From positions 1,524,753 to 1,588,752 of the forward strand of contig VYZB01000135.1 in the NCBI GenBank assembly GCA_013397455.1: a stretch of 64,000 nt of DNA. Reading direction: 5' to 3'. The notes under the pieces were generated by a model, which did not search any database, had not been told where the DNA came from, and worked only from the letters and a program-made list of their open reading frames with translations. The position numbers and the translations under genes are program-made. This stretch comes from Crotophaga sulcirostris (Eukaryota > Chordata > Aves > Cuculiformes > Crotophagidae). The first letter of the stretch is position 1; each line of letters begins with the position of its first letter. Shown here one piece after another: positions 26,375-40,518 of the stretch.

Positions 26375-26389
26375 CCTCCTCCTCCTCCT
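26375..26389. repeat. (CCT)5 trinucleotide repeat
   Basis: Five perfect CCT units in tandem within the intron, with no associated reading frame of interest. Confidence 0.8.
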
Positions 26390-28289
26390 ACCTGATTCCG
26401 TCAGCAGAGTTGCAAAAGCAAGACTGTGATAGGACTAAATGAATAAGGGTGAGGTTGGACTGACAAAAGAAACCTCCTCTTCACGCAGTGTGCTCACCAC
26501 AGACAGGGGTAGTGGGGGGAAGAGGAAATCTAGAAAAAGTTCAGAATGAGGCAGAAACAAAACATCTTGTTAGAAGTTAATCATGGTGTTTTGTTTTCAG
26601 AATTAATCTCCCAAGTTTTTCAGGACCTAGATTAACAAATTTGGCTAGAGCAGGGAAGAGGCAATGTTGAAAAGGACCAACCCATTCCAGCTGTTTCAGA
26701 AGACAGTATAAGAGAGAAATGCTGTAATTTATTAAGGAATAAACCAGCCCACAAAGGAACCTTTTTCTGAATTTCTGTTGTTTGGCTCTCCAAACACCTG
26801 AATAGCAAGGACATAAATCTTTTCTGAAATTGCGTTCATGTCCTCAGAAACTCTGGATGGTGTCGAACGGGGAGGACTCTGTTTTCATGAACATACAGTA
26901 TTTGAGTCCATATGCTCTATATTTGTTATCTACCAGAGTGGTGTGAGACATCTAGAGTCTGCAGATTTTTTCAGGGCTTCACGGGAAAATTTTTGGCACT
27001 TTGCATTCCCTAATGTCATTTTGTGTGAAATTGGTGAAGAAGACTTCTCTGCCTCCTTCAAATTGACAATGTACCCATGTCTGCATTTCTGTACCATGCT
27101 GTCAGTGCTAAGCCAATTGACACCAGTCATGTGAAAAAATCAAAATCTTGTTAATGTGCAAAGCATTTCAGAAAAGTAGTTTTCCACTTGTAGCTTGTTA
27201 AGAAGAAAGGAAAGACCTGGAGTGTCCACTTGTTTTGCACTGACAACATGTATTTATTAGCTTAATAATTTCTCTAATGTAGGAATTACAAAAAGAGTCA
27301 TGAAGGGAAAAGTTAGGGCAACCAGAAAAGTTACATTAGAAGGTATCCTTTCTTCAAAAAATATCCTTTCCTAATGCACATATTCATTTCCTAACTTCTT
27401 TCTTCTCAAGTCTGTCTTTGTCCTCACCCCATGGCCTGCCATCTCCCTCTCATATACATGCACACTTTGATCCACAGCCCGAGAGGCTTATAAGCTGTGC
27501 TGTCCTGTTGCAATCTGGAATTGTGTCCTGTACTCTAGTTACAAAGAACCTTCCCTTCCTCTGATCTAATACTGAACAGCATTTCAAAACTTGCTATTGC
27601 TGGTACGCTTGGCAAAAAGAGCTTTCTTGGGTACTTAATTTGTGACAGTCAGCTAAACTAGAGAGAGGATGTCCAGGCAAGTGTTTCTTAGTAGGACAGC
27701 AGACACCACATCAGGGATGGCCAAGTTAAGACAAGTCCAGGCACATGACCAGAAGGTCCAGACGGTGGATTTTTAAAAAGATGTTCCATCTTGTGCAATA
27801 TGCTTGTGAATCAGTCTTCTCAGGACAGCAGAAACTTGAGAAGATTTGAACGTTATAATACAAAAGAATGAAGCTAAACTGGTTGGACTTTGTAAACCAA
27901 GCAAGTCTTGAAGCCCTGGGAGAATAGAAGAGAAATTACTACTTTATAGACACCTCTCTTGCTTTCCTGGCTTCAATGTAGTTGTGATTATCTGAGTTTT
28001 TATGAATAGAAGTGGTGTGTAAATAGATAAACCTATAAATCTGGTTTTCTGCAACTGATAAGATTCATAATTTGGCAAGTATCCTTTACAAAGCCGGCTG
28101 AAATTTGCCAAAATATGGGGGAGCACTACTATGAAAATTTTAGTTAGACAAGTTGATGAAAAAGTATTTCAACAACATTTGCACAATATCCACTTAGTAA
28201 AGAGTGCGTGGGGATTCCAGTAGTTTCAGTGAGTTCCCAGGAAGACCAGCATTGTGTGTACCCCATTGTGCTGTTCACTTGCTGTTCCC

Positions 28290-28380
28290 TTTCCTCTCCT
28301 ATATGTTTATATTGAAATGTCCTCCAGGCAGGGACTCCTCCTTACTCAGTGTTTCATCCTACCTGACACAACTGTCAGTC
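28290..28380 (+). mobile_element. L2-like LINE 3'-end remnant
   Basis: The segment around 'cctccaggcagggactcctccttactcagtgtttcatcctacctgacacaactg' resembles the conserved L2 3' end, in which a 'gggcagggact' block is followed by a 'ctgtgtt' block and a 'cagcgcctagcacagtg' block. It is diverged, and the boundaries are approximate. Confidence 0.5.
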
Positions 28381-28389
28381 GTGTAAAGA

Positions 28390-31300
28390 AGCCATTAGAT
28401 GTTACTAAATACTTCCAATAGGTGATATCATTTTATTCTGTTTCACAATACTTAAACTAAAAAAATAAGATTGCCACTTCTCACCCCTTCAAAAGAAGGG
28501 GCACTGCTAGTGGGACTGAGAGGAGTAACTTTCTCAGCCCTCCTTGCTGTCACAGTTCCACAGCTGATCCTACCTCAGCTCTGGGATTCCCAGCTACAGC
28601 ACATGATGCCACTCTCAAGGGACAGAGAGCCCCTTTCCCCTGGCACATCTGCAGCAGTTTGTTGGCGATGGCAAGCACAAGGATGGCCATCCTTCCTGAG
28701 GGAAAGGAAGGCTGGAAAGAAGGACAGCTCAGGATAGCTTCACCAATGTCAAGGTCACTAGGTGTCTGTACTAGCACAATAGGTTTACAGAGTATTAAGA
28801 ATTGTGCATCTGTGTATCAGTTACCCATCCTTACTAGGTATGCAGTCTCTCTTACAGCACCTTTACCCTTGCAAGAAACCCGAAAAACAGGATGAGACAG
28901 AACCTCCTTGTGACTTATCTCATCCCTTTGTTTTCTTTTTCATTCAAAACTTGATCATCTACTGGAAATGCGTAGGTAAATTATTTGCTTCTCATTGTAG
29001 TGATTTTTCCAGCCCTGGAAGCAAGCCGTTCTCAATGACATCATCAAGATTAACCTCTAGTAATAGAGCAAGCCCATGGATTTTTCAGTGACATGTCATG
29101 TTCTGTAACAATACTAGCTGAAGCATTTCCTCCTTTCTCTCTCATCACCTCCAGCTGTTATTCTTTTTGCAATTTACCACCTCCCTGCTAGTTGTGTTGA
29201 CCTGACTGTTAGTGCAATTGTGCTCTTAATCAGCTCAGGAAGCTCATCTGGCAGAAACCAATGTACATATATACTTAAAAACTGATTATCTCTCTCATCG
29301 AGATCCCAGCATAGCTCCTCCACCAGTTGCACTGGCACATTGAAAGGTAGGGCAGGAAATAACACTAATTCAGCACTGGCACTAGGTATTGTTTGAGCTG
29401 TGCCCTGAAAGGAGCTGCTTTGAAGGACGGTATATTGATTGCAGACATCCCAGTGCTGAGATAGGAATTATCATCTTTGTTCTGACTCCTTCATACCAGA
29501 CTGAATAGCAGAAAGGGATTCCACTATACCCAGTTCAGGAGGGAGAATATTTCCTTCAAGTACAGGACTCCAGCAAGACACCTGTGAACCTGAAGGGGAG
29601 AAACTAGAAGTGTGTATTTCTGAGATCTGAAGCTGTCACAGGGAGATAGTCATAGCTGACACAAGTGTGTTGTCTGCGCTGCAGTCAGAGGTGAGTCGAT
29701 GTCACAGCTGTCCAAGCTGTAGTACCCACAGACCTCAGCATGAACCGTGGTGTCAGGCAGGCTGTGCTCAACATGCAGCATATGCTCAAGCCCTTGTTGT
29801 CATTGACGTTCTCAGGGAGCTAGTTCAGAGGGCACCCCAGGGATGACTGCAAAGGCTGCAGTCATGCCTCTGATTGCAGTACGCGTGTGTCTCTGAGACA
29901 CGTAGCACAGTATCCTAGCCCCAGTCTGACAAGCTCCCAAACAGGATCTTGCCTTCTGTCCCAATTAATAAAGTTGATTTCTGATTCCTTGGGCAGTATT
30001 TTCAAGTAACTGCAAAATGGAAGTAATGCCTTAACTTTTTAAGACTTGCACAGAAATAATAAGTGGAAGCCAGTTTTTTGGGGAGCCTAATGTGAGAAGT
30101 TAGTGGGTGTGCTGACTAGCTTCAGAGCAAGCAGGAGTTAAACCCTGGAGAGGAAGTAATTCTCAAGCTGCAGCAAAGGTAATCATGATGATTTATCATC
30201 TGATAATCAAAGAGCACACACTTAATTTGTTCTCATTATCAATGTATTTCAAGCACAAGTACCTTCGTACAAGAAGCCTTTCTGTGCACAAGTTGCACTG
30301 GAAGGGTAGAGATAAAGGGCCCCATGCAAATGCAGTGCAGTTACTTCTGTATGAGTGATGTGTTGTAGTGCAGTTTGGAGTCCATCTCAGTGGCTTCCAT
30401 GGACCTCTGCATGTGGAAAAGCACCCCTGGCATCTAGAGCTGTTGTTCTAAGCACTTAACCTTTCTCTAGGACAGCAGTGTCTTCTTGGAGAAATGATTG
30501 GCAGTTTGTAAGAGCTGCAGGGATTTGGTTCATTAAGGATCCATCAAGAAATGAAGTTAAATCTGGAGTTTTTAACCATGTCAGACCTCTGGTTTGCAGC
30601 ATCTTGGGAGCAGGGAATGTCTGCAGCATGCTAAGAGCGGGTCTTTACCTCCCAAGCCCAAGATGTGGTTCAGAACTGGGTACAGCATGCAATCTCCAGA
30701 GCTGTAATTTGCACCATTTCCCCCAGTTACTTAAAATTTAATGTCACCTGAAGGCAGGTCTTCACATAAAACACAGAAGAACACATCTACTGGTAGATTG
30801 AAGCAGTCATTTATAGCACTCCTGGATTAGAAGTCTGAAGGAGAACGCCTGCATAAGCAAGAGACAGAGGGCCTAAAGTGAAATCAGTTAGAGTAGAAGC
30901 ATGACAGGGTTTTACCACATGCTGGTGGTAAATTTTTCGATACACTGATTTGCTTAATGGTTATAGGCAAAGTAAGCTATGGTTCTGGCTGAGCTGCCAA
31001 AATCTGCTTTTACAGTAGCAGAACAAGTGCAGCTGCAGCTCGCAAGGCTTGGAGCCCCAGTGCAGAGGAAGCCAACAGATGACATCTTGCTGTCACAGTG
31101 TAGACTGTTCTGTAGTGGAGCTGGCCTCACGTTCCCTGGAAACAGCCTGGAAAACATGCTCTTTGTGTACACGCTCCCCCCCTCCACAGCTCTCACAATC
31201 ACAGCTGAGTTAGGAAACAAAGTCTCAGCCAAAATTCCTCAAGGGAAAGGGACCCAACTTCTTCAGGATGTTAGCCTCTGAGAACAAAATCTCCTTGTGC

Positions 31301-34300
31301 GAAGAAAGCAGCCTCTTAATGCAGGAGAATTACAATGTCTTGCTGTGTTGGTAGTGGTGTTTAGTTGGCATGTGAAACTGAAATTTCAAAACTTTCCACT
31401 TGATTCAGCTGTACTAAAAGGACTTCCTGACCTCTCGGTTCTGAAACGGTAGAATCACCTCTAAGTTTGCAGCCACTGAAAGACTGAGGTGGCCTAGCTC
31501 ATGATAGTTTGAAGTGATAAATTGCTGAAAGAACTATCTTGATTTTAGCAGCTGCATTCATTGCAACTAGCAACTGTTTCTTCAGTTTTTCACATCTTTC
31601 TGGTGTGGTGATCAGGTGCCTCATCCATTACCAGCATTACTGCCTTATAGTCTAAGCACAGTAGTAATCTCAGCACCTCTCTTCAATGTACAGCAGTTAG
31701 GCAGCAGGCTAAGGACCAAAGCAGAACCACATGTAGGTCAAGACTACCAAGATCAATTTATTTCTAATTACTTACAAATCTGCAACACCGTAGCTTGGGA
31801 TCAAGGCCATATTGTGTTAAAAGAAAAAAAAAAAACCATGTATGACAGTTCATTCTAATACAGTTTTATTTTTTTTACCTTAACAAGGATGCATCAAATG
31901 AGTTACACAACAAATGGAAAGGAAAAGTAAGTGTTAAGATTGTAAAGATTGTCCATTTGTAAAGAGGAGCAGAATATAGTTCCTGGATTTGATCCCTCCT
32001 GTAACAGATTCAGTGTATGGGCAGGTGTCCACTGACTTTCTACCTCACCTCTATAAAACAGATATAACAATCTAATCTGTCTGCAGTTGAAAAGCACTAC
32101 GTAGTCTAGCTGTGCATGTATAACTATTAGTAGTATCATCAGTGGCTGTATCCAATACAGAAAAACGGTAAGGAATGTTTGTTAGATCTGAATTTTGGTC
32201 TGGATTAAAATAGTTTATTTTTTAAACAGTAAAGAGTTGCTGAGAAGAAATGTAAAGTTTTTGTTATCTCCTTGCCTTGACTTCTACTTGCAAAACTGCT
32301 TGCTTCTGGCAGTGTGGTCTTTTGAGCTAGCTAACCCGTGCCATTGTCATGGCTCCGCTAGTTTTGTTTAGGATGTAGTTTTTGCACATACAAGGAAAAA
32401 AGCAGCAGAAGACATTTATTTCAGCTCCTTTTGGAAGGGAGCAATAGAAAAACCATGTCTGCTCCATGGAAAACAGCCAAAAATTGGTTGAGAAGTCAGG
32501 AGTGGATTAAAACTATAACTGGGAGCAGATCCAAACCAACATTTCCCCATTCCCCATCCCCCTCCCAGCTGCTTGTGCCGCACAAGCCAGTCTGATGGGA
32601 ATCCCATGGGCACCTGCCCTCTCTGCCTGTGGGCATGTGAGCAAAGAGAGGGGTCATCTTGGACCCGAGCAAGTTCTTTCCTAAGTGCAGCAGCTGTGGT
32701 GGTAGCTGAACGGCTGTAGTCAGCCAAACAACATTGTGCTGTCCACGGCTCACTGACTCACTGCTATTCTCTGGCCTTCTCTGAATGTGGTGCCCAGATG
32801 GAAAAAGCCAGCCTTCACCCTGCTCTGGAAGGAGAGCTCTTGTCAACCTTCTAGGAAGGTTTTGCAAACAAAATGAAAGAAAGCTGAAACAGAAGAGCTG
32901 TTCTGTACAGTTCTTGAAAGCTCTTGGACGTGGCTGATGGAATGAGTGCCTAGAAAACAGGCTGGTCTTTTCATCACTTCTGTGGTTGCTCGCTTCTGGT
33001 AGGTAGGCTGGTAGCTTTTCCCTCCAAGAACTTCAAAACCTGGCCACTTCAGCGCACACTTATCTAAACTGGTTTGCCCCATTCTGGGTAAGTTCACTTT
33101 TCAGACTGCTCCAACATTATAACGTTTTCTGTGACTGATCCCAAAATGGGACAGCTCACAGAGGAAAGAGGGCTAAGTCCTAAGGTCCACTTTTTCTGCA
33201 AGCTAACTCCAGGTGATGCAGGTGGAAACAGAAAGGAGAGAGGCGGCTGCTACGGGTCAAATACTGTTCTCAGTTACAAGAAGTGCAGTGCAACTGGCCA
33301 AGTTAAATGACTGGAGTTGCACTTGAGGCTTTATTCTGACATCAGGTACAACTCTAAGGACTACAGGAATTGGTCTGCAGTGTTCAGGGACTTTTCTGTC
33401 TTGCTGGGGCAGGGGGTCTTAGACATAGCTGAGTAATTTTGTGTAAGACAGTTACTTCATTTACTAACCTTTATCTGCAAAGAAAAGGGTTCAGCTCTAT
33501 AGTGAGAAAGAGTACGTTCTATAGGTTGGATTCTGTAGAATGTGGTCCTTACTTCCTCCTTTCCTGCTTACAGACTTCAGATTTTGTGGGTTTTTTGTAC
33601 CGGTGACTTCATCTGCCATCGTTAATCAACAAGCTATCTCAGCCCAGCAAGCTGATTTAGAGTCCTGCTTGTACATTTGATCAGCAAATGCAAACCATGT
33701 GTAATGTCAGCAGGTCAGGGGAGGTGATGGAACATGGGATTTTCACCTCAGTTCCAGAAAGGGCTGTAGTTGCTTCCAGGAAGCTGAGCTTGGCACTGAG
33801 TGTGGGGAATTGAAAAGATTTATTTCCCTGTATAAGAGCTCAGAGCTTGATCATTCTAATCAAGCATTTTCCAATCAATATGTTTCTTACAGGCTTTCCA
33901 AAGGCTGCATTAGGAAAGCAATTTTATTTATGTTATGACCCTGAAGCCCTAAGAGATTTGGGTGTGTCAGCTTTCCAGGGTCTCTGTAGAGACAGGGAGA
34001 AGAGAAGGGCTGGGTTGTAGGGCACCACACAAGCACAACCAGCATGGCAGAAACCTGGCCTGGTGCTTCACTAAGTTTGTTTCTGTCAACGTCTGCATAC
34101 ACAGAGGCTCCAGAGCAGACGTGGTGCACAGAGTATTACCTGCACTTGTGCTCTACCTCTAATACCTCGTCCAACAGGACAGCAGGAGACATGAGCCTAT
34201 GCCTTTTGTTTCAAATTACCACTGAAAAAGCTGTTTTGCACTCTGTTCGCAGCAGTATAGGAAACTTCCCAAGGCCTTGTCATTCTGATTACTGGCAGTT

Positions 34301-37300
34301 TTAGACCTTTTTAAAAGACACACGGGCCTCACTGGGATCTTGTCTTTGTGTCCATCACAGGACTCCTCTGTTCCCTATCCAATATTTTTTTCCTTAACAA
34401 AACCTGTGAAGGTTCATTTTCCTCTGCTGCTGTCCATTTTACTTGTACCCATTTGTACTCGCCTCCTAAATAATTCTTACTGAGGATTAGCCAGGATTAA
34501 CCTTTTCTTCCTTTTCTACCTTTGCTTATCCCTGAACCTTGAAACTGCAGAGCCACGTCTGTACTGTAGGATGAGGCCATCCCTGTGGCACAGCAGCAGT
34601 GGATGGCCACTGCTTCTCCACTACCTGGGTCAAGTGGCACCTGCTGGAAAGAGCAAGTGGTTGGGCACATCACCACACTGTTTCTGTTTCCTACTCATAA
34701 CAGCAAGTGCATAGGCCCCCAGCAAGACACGGTTTATCCTGTAGGGCTGCATCTTCCAGCCCAAGAGCAGTCGCAGAAGGCACATACGTAGGCTGTCCAT
34801 CTGCATCGGGATAGCTAAGCATGCCACAACTCTCTGTCACCCATTCCGCCCCTCTGAGGAATTAGAAGAGCTTCCAGAGAAAGCGGGGTCCTTAACTTTC
34901 CTGCCTTTACCTTCCATAGCAGAGGTGCCCCTGAGGAGCTCCTGAGTGCCCCATGGGGCACACCCAGAGCTGGTAGCTGTGGGGAAGGCACTTGGGGTGA
35001 GAGATCAGTGCAGCAGCTCCGATGGAGACAGTATAAAATTCCAGCCTCAGGAGGACCTCAGCGCCCAGCTTGGGCTTTAATTTGAAATCCCCTTCAGTAT
35101 GATCAGCTCACTGTTGTTGAACCCAGTGCTGCAGCCCTTCTCAGGGAGCGGTGCATCATGGTTTGGGCTGTCAGTATTGGGCACGGTGTCAGAACAGGGC
35201 CCCTGGTCTGCAACAGCAATCAATACCTCTGAGCAGGGAATCAGAAAGCAACAGAGGCAGCACCACGGGCGTATTGAACCATAGTCATTTGAAGCAGCTG
35301 TGCAGCAGTTTGGACTTTCAAAGCACTTCAGACTGTAACTGGCCAAACCCCATGACACCCTTTGCGTTTTCGTAGTATAGCTTTCCAAAGAAGCAAGACA
35401 GAAGGAGGAGACTTCTAAAAAGTTGTTCTGGCAGAGCCTGGGGGAAGGTTTTGAATCTAATCTTGTGATTTTCCTTCGGACTGTGTTACCTTTACATAGA
35501 AATTAAGAGAAAACCACAACCTCATGCCCCTCTACTGCTTGATATGCACCATCATATGTAGAACCTCATATTATGCTTTATGGGTAAGATGGAAGAATTT
35601 TATTAATAGCAAAAAAAGAGAGCTTCAGTTCCTAAAGAGCTATCTGGTAGCAGACATTCAAATCTTCTGAACTTCTCCAGCATTGTTTTCCCACTTAAAG
35701 CTCAAGTACTGTCCTATAGTCAGAGCTGGCCTGCCTGATGCTGCCAGTGATGATGCATCTGTCCCTGGGTGTTTGGAAACCAGCTGCTGGTTTGCATGCG
35801 CTGGCCCCTTTGCTGTTTGCCCAACTGCACTAAGTAGTTTTCAGCGTGGGAGTGAGAACAATTCTGTCTGCCCTGCAGAAAGCAGGAATAAATGAGAAGT
35901 CTGTCTTTACCCCCTTCTCGCCTCATCATCCTGCCTGCCAGGCAGCCAGGCGTAAAGGATGAAGTGCCCGACCGAAGTGGAACAAAAAGTTAGACGAAAC
36001 TTACTGTGAATGCTGTTTCCATCGTGCATGTTTTTTGTGTGACTGCGTCCTCATACCGAAACTAAAACGGAGCAGCAGCTCTCAGTGGTACTGTACATCG
36101 CACTTTGCATTGGATTTGTGTCTTCAGATTGTTCCAAAATGAGTCAAGGTGAAAACAGCCTGTGGTACGTTATACTTCATGTTTTAGATGTATCTGTTAC
36201 ATACACTGTACATAGCAACTCATACTGTAAAACGCATACCCTGTCTTCCAAAGCAAAGAAGGAGATGCTAAATATGAGTACATTGTAAGATTCAAGATTG
36301 GCTTTGTCTCTTAAAAAAAATGAAGTTGTAACTCCACCAGAAGTTTCTGGTCAGGCGCGCATATTGCTGGCTGTATAGTTTTTCCAATCTCAAAGCCTGA
36401 CTAACCATGCTTAAGTTTCCTGAGGGGATTAGAGACCATCAGCTTCAACTCCTCTTCAACAGACCAATACATTCTGCTGCATGTATGTGTTTCTCTACGT
36501 GTGTAAGTGCTTGAACGTACCTAAACAATTTTAATGGCTACTTCAAGGTGTAAATTACTCTATTGGCTCCTCTTCATTGCACTTCTTCTTGCTGTGCAAG
36601 AACAGAAAGGAACAGAGAGTGGATTTCTTCTACAGTCCAGATGGTTATCAGCTTGTGCCCTGGAGCACGAGACATGGTCACTTTCAGCATTTATGAGGTA
36701 GCTAGTGTAACAGGTGTTAGAAACAGGACTTCAGGTGAGGAACAAACAACAGAAGTAGATAATCTACTAAGACACCAGTGCACCAGCCTGCAGCATTAGA
36801 ATAGTGAGCATGAATTTTGCTCCCTGTTTAATGCACATGAAGCTGTAGATTATAGATGTGTCTGTAAATTATTGCATTTTACTCTGCTAGAGAGGTGCTT
36901 GGAAGCTGACAGAAGACAGACTAGAGAACACGGCATCTTGCAGAGATTGATTCTGATTGGTTTACATGGCTTTGTCTAATCAGCTTTCAGATATTGAGTT
37001 CAAGAATGTTTTGTTGTTTGTTTTTGCACTACATAGATAGGGAGACCAAGGTTGGGACTGCTTGCAAGATTTCAGCCAGGGGAGCAATAGCACGGATGGG
37101 AGCAGAGGCAGGTCCAACTCCCAGGTCAAAACTCACCCTCTGAAGTCCATGGAGATGCTGGCCACTCAGAGGACAGACTGGGAGAAAGGCAGCGTCCTCT
37201 GCGTCTGATCCACACCTACTGAAGGCAGCAAAGCCTTCCCATTGAATTCAACAGTTGGTTTAGCAGGCAAAACTCTATCCTCATTTTGTAACACAGCACT

Positions 37301-40300
37301 GATTTTCCTCACTTTATTTTACGTGGTAAAAGTCTTTGTTAGCTGAAGACAACGCTGTTAGCTTTCACAGAGAATAAAACTGGAGAGATAAAAAGAGCCC
37401 ATTTCTTCCATACAATAAAAGAGAAGATGGAGAGGGAAAAATAAGAAACAGCATCCAAAAAAAGAAAAAATATATAAGCAGGATTAGGTTTTCTTTCATA
37501 GAGAGTATAGGAAAGCATTTTCAGGACATACTGATAGCTATGTATGCTGTGCTGTAGAATCCCTTCAGCTCCAAAGCCAACCCTCTCATGCCCTTGGTTT
37601 CACAAAAGCAACTGCTTCTTTTTAAGAAAGGGCAAAGAAGGTAGGATACAAGTTTAGTAAATGCTGTACTGCACATGAAAGAATTATGTTTCAAATGGCA
37701 TTTTCTGAAGCACTTTCAGCAGCACCAGTCTGTACCCCCAGAAAAGCCTCCTGCGACTGAACTGGTTCAGCCTCACAAAGTGTATGGGCATGCAGTGGTG
37801 GCAGGCAACTAAAGAGGGGGTTTTGGAGAAACTAACTTCCCAGGAAAGCAACAGGGCAGGGAGGGAGGGGAATGAGAGAAGAGGCAATCCATCTATGGAA
37901 AAGCAGTTAACTTATTGTATGGCACTTTATATCTTCCAAACACAATGTAAGTATTTAATTGTGGTATCACCCCATGGGTGGAGAGATACGGCGTGTCCAC
38001 CCACTCATTTCAGCAACAGCCTAACTGAATTAGAACTGATTGCTGATTCTCAGTAACTAGAAGACAAGTGATCCTAGGTCATACTACTTTGGGACTTTTC
38101 TCACAACCTTCAGAGATGCTGCGGAAACCCAGCATAGGCCTGATTTGCAGTGTGAAGCACTGGGTCTAGTTCAGAGTTGCCAGCACGTCCCATGTGGCTT
38201 CTCCAAGTCTGTGTAGCTTATTTGGCTGTTCTGGGTCTGGCGCCGATCAATCTAAACCTCTCTGTAGACCTGGTACTTTTGTATTAGTTGAACAGAAGGC
38301 AAAAATACACTATCGCACATGGGAAACATTGATCTATGTTTGCACGAGGTGTGATTTATTTATTATGTTATCTATGCGGGAGCATGCACATCATGTAAAG
38401 TTATCATAAAGCTCTGTCCATGTCAGTGTGATTTTCCCAGTCATGTTTTGCTTTGTTTTGTGCCTCTTCTTGTGAAGTGCACTTCAGAAGTCCAGTTAGA
38501 TTTCCACGTCGGTGCTCCTTTGGGGAATTTATTAGTTGCATGGCATGACAAAGGGGGAGGCAAAACCACACATGAGCATTTCAAGCACTCCTCTGATGGT
38601 CTTTTAAACCCTTCCATTAGTTGTGGCCTGACTACATCAAGTCTGACTACCTTTCTCTTTTAGCTGCAGTCAGTGCGTGTGCTGTCCAGCAGTGGCCCAG
38701 GATCTAGAGTGTGTTTTCTGCAGGAATAACCCCATATTCAGCAAAAGATGAACCTGATTGGCATTTTAGATCACAGTTTGCCTGTCTCTGAGCATATCTA
38801 CACCTCACCCAGTCCCTTCAAAAAGAAAGGTCCTACAGAAAACTCTGACCCCAGTAATCAGACCCTAATTCAATAGAGGGAAGAGAATTTAAGTCCTTCA
38901 TAAATAAATAAATGCTACTTCTTGTTTCTGTGTGGCACATAATACAGTGCTATGGGGGCAGTTGAAAGCCGATGGAAATTTTTGCTGCTGCCATGCAGAC
39001 ATCCTTCCTTAGGTCAGCTCTGACCCTTTCTCAGGCTCGATCTCAATTCCTTTTCTGACTGAGATTCAGTTCTTTATGCAGCTGTGGCTCTGGGACTTTC
39101 CAAAGCCGCTGTCTGGGAATCTGGCATAGTAGCAGAATGCAATTCACTGCATGTGACCTCTTGCTAAAACAGAAAAAAGGGTTGTCTATCTGTTAAAGGA
39201 GTAAAAACCAAACCAAAACAGAATAATGCAACTCTCCCAGATTTCTTTTAGTGCTTGGTAGGAGGAGGGTAATCAGATCTCTGAGAATGGTGTGCCAGGA
39301 AGGAAATTTCTTCCCATGCGCAGTGTACAATCGAGCCAGGTGCAATATGAGGAAGGGAGGTTCGTCTTCCTCTGAAGCTTAGGTATTAGCTCCTGCCAGA
39401 AGCTGTGTACCAGAGATCTGATCAGATATGGCAAATTTTATGTTCCTATGCACAGTGTAAAGCTTTCATTTCTACGCAACACTTTGTAGCAAGTCAAACA
39501 ATGAGTCATCTCAGGAGGGGGAAAAGGAAAGAAAGCTTTTATCTCCGTGTGGATTGGAGATAATCTCTCTACCTGGGTATAAACAGCTCTTCACCTTGCT
39601 GCCTTCTCTCCAGGGGAAGGAAGCTGGTTTAAATTTGTCTGTAAAACAGATACTGAATTATCATACCTCCCAAGCCTCTCTCTGCCTGGGCCCAATAAAA
39701 GTAGCAGGCAAAAGGTCTTTGACTTTCATGGTAACTTGGCTGTGCCTTTCTGAGTAAACATGGTAGTCTAGGCTGTATATGCTGTATGAGCTGGCTGGGA
39801 GAAAGGGAGTGCCTTTCCAAGTTCTCCTTGGAGCCCTGGAAAATCTGTATCCAAACGAAACATACCTGCTATTTTACTGTAAAATGGCATACCACCCTTA
39901 ATATGGACAGAGTCCCGTCAGTAATATTTTATCGCTATACAGGAAACACAAGCTAAAGCAGTGATAAAGGTGCCACAGCCTCAGTGCTTATTTTCCTTTT
40001 GAATGTGGGAACATCATCTGCAGGAGGGGTGAGCCAGTCTGAATACACCTTTCTCATGTGTACCCACACTGATTACCACTTACAGACACGCCGTTACAGA
40101 GACTGTGTGAAGCAGCCCTTCTTTACAGACCACAGCCACCTAGAGGGAAGTATGGCCATGGCTCTCTTGCATCTGACTTCTCTGCCTGCTCTGCACCTCA
40201 GAAGGAGCAGCTGGAGGAAGATCCCATTTCACAGTGGAAACCTGGAATGAAATATTGTCCTAGAAGCTCTTTTCAGGATGCTGAGGCAGTTCTTGTTTCT

Positions 40301-40500
40301 CAGCATGTCACAGATAAACCAAGTTGCCTAACTAATGAAGTTTTTCACAGTTCAGTGCTTAGAGTAATTCTGTGTCAACGTGACATTCCTCTCCTACACC
40401 TTGCCCTGACACTTTGCACGTTATGGTGTGGGCAGAATGGGGGATTTACTGATGTTTGCCTATATTTCCACGCCTTGTCTCAATTTGTTAACACATTCAC
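28390..40500. other. Intron sequence up to exon 3, no recognisable gene
   Basis: The second GATA cluster lies here, along with a 12-A run at 31824-31835. Several open frames near 100 codons (for example on both strands around 30950-31280) overlap one another and match nothing I recognise, so none is called as a gene. Confidence 0.55.
30193..30241. promoter_or_regulatory. Second GATA/E-box cluster
   Basis: Three WGATAR-type sites occur in 49 bp: TTATCA at 30193-30198, TGATAA at 30201-30206, and TTATCA at 30236-30241. An E-box, CATCTG (30198-30203), overlaps the middle site. It is a candidate enhancer core by motif content only, in AT-rich sequence where such motifs also arise by chance. Confidence 0.3.
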
Positions 40501-40518
40501 GGTCTCTTCCTACCACAG

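Larger units (their letters stand above)
18600..28285. other. Intron sequence, AT-rich in the middle
   Basis: Outside the MIR-like piece, the POU-like pair, the AC repeat and the octamer/GATA segment, I see no gene. The stretches at about 22300-22800 and 23800-24320 are AT-rich with homeodomain-type TAAT motifs. They could be conserved non-coding sequence, but single-sequence inspection cannot show it. Confidence 0.5.
1..40518 (+). other. ETV6: ETV6 intron 2 (3' part), interrupted only by repeats
   Basis: This is non-coding sequence upstream of the exon 3 acceptor. In human ETV6 the intron before exon 3 is very long, so a 40-kb or longer piece fits. I looked for the preceding coding exon (human exon 2, with its PPESPVP-type motif) on the plus strand and did not find it, so it should lie upstream of the window. 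Open frames here are short, overlap on both strands and show no recognisable domain. The intron also holds transposon remnants and candidate regulatory clusters, listed separately. Calling it a single intron assumes that no unannotated alternative exon lies within it. Confidence 0.85.

Noticed and set aside
30954..31281. Overlapping open frames of about 100 codons on both strands
   Set aside because: Both strands are open over the same bases, which points to composition rather than coding. Neither peptide is recognisable.
37905..37990. Possible antisense MIR/L2-type remnant ('ggcactttatatcttccaaacacaatgtaag')
   Set aside because: The resemblance is limited to one short block and is too weak to call by eye.
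40428..40518. In-frame ATG upstream of exon 3, which would extend the exon
   Set aside because: The reading passes through the polypyrimidine tract and the AG acceptor of exon 3. The length and phase match to human exon 3 show that 40519 is the exon start.
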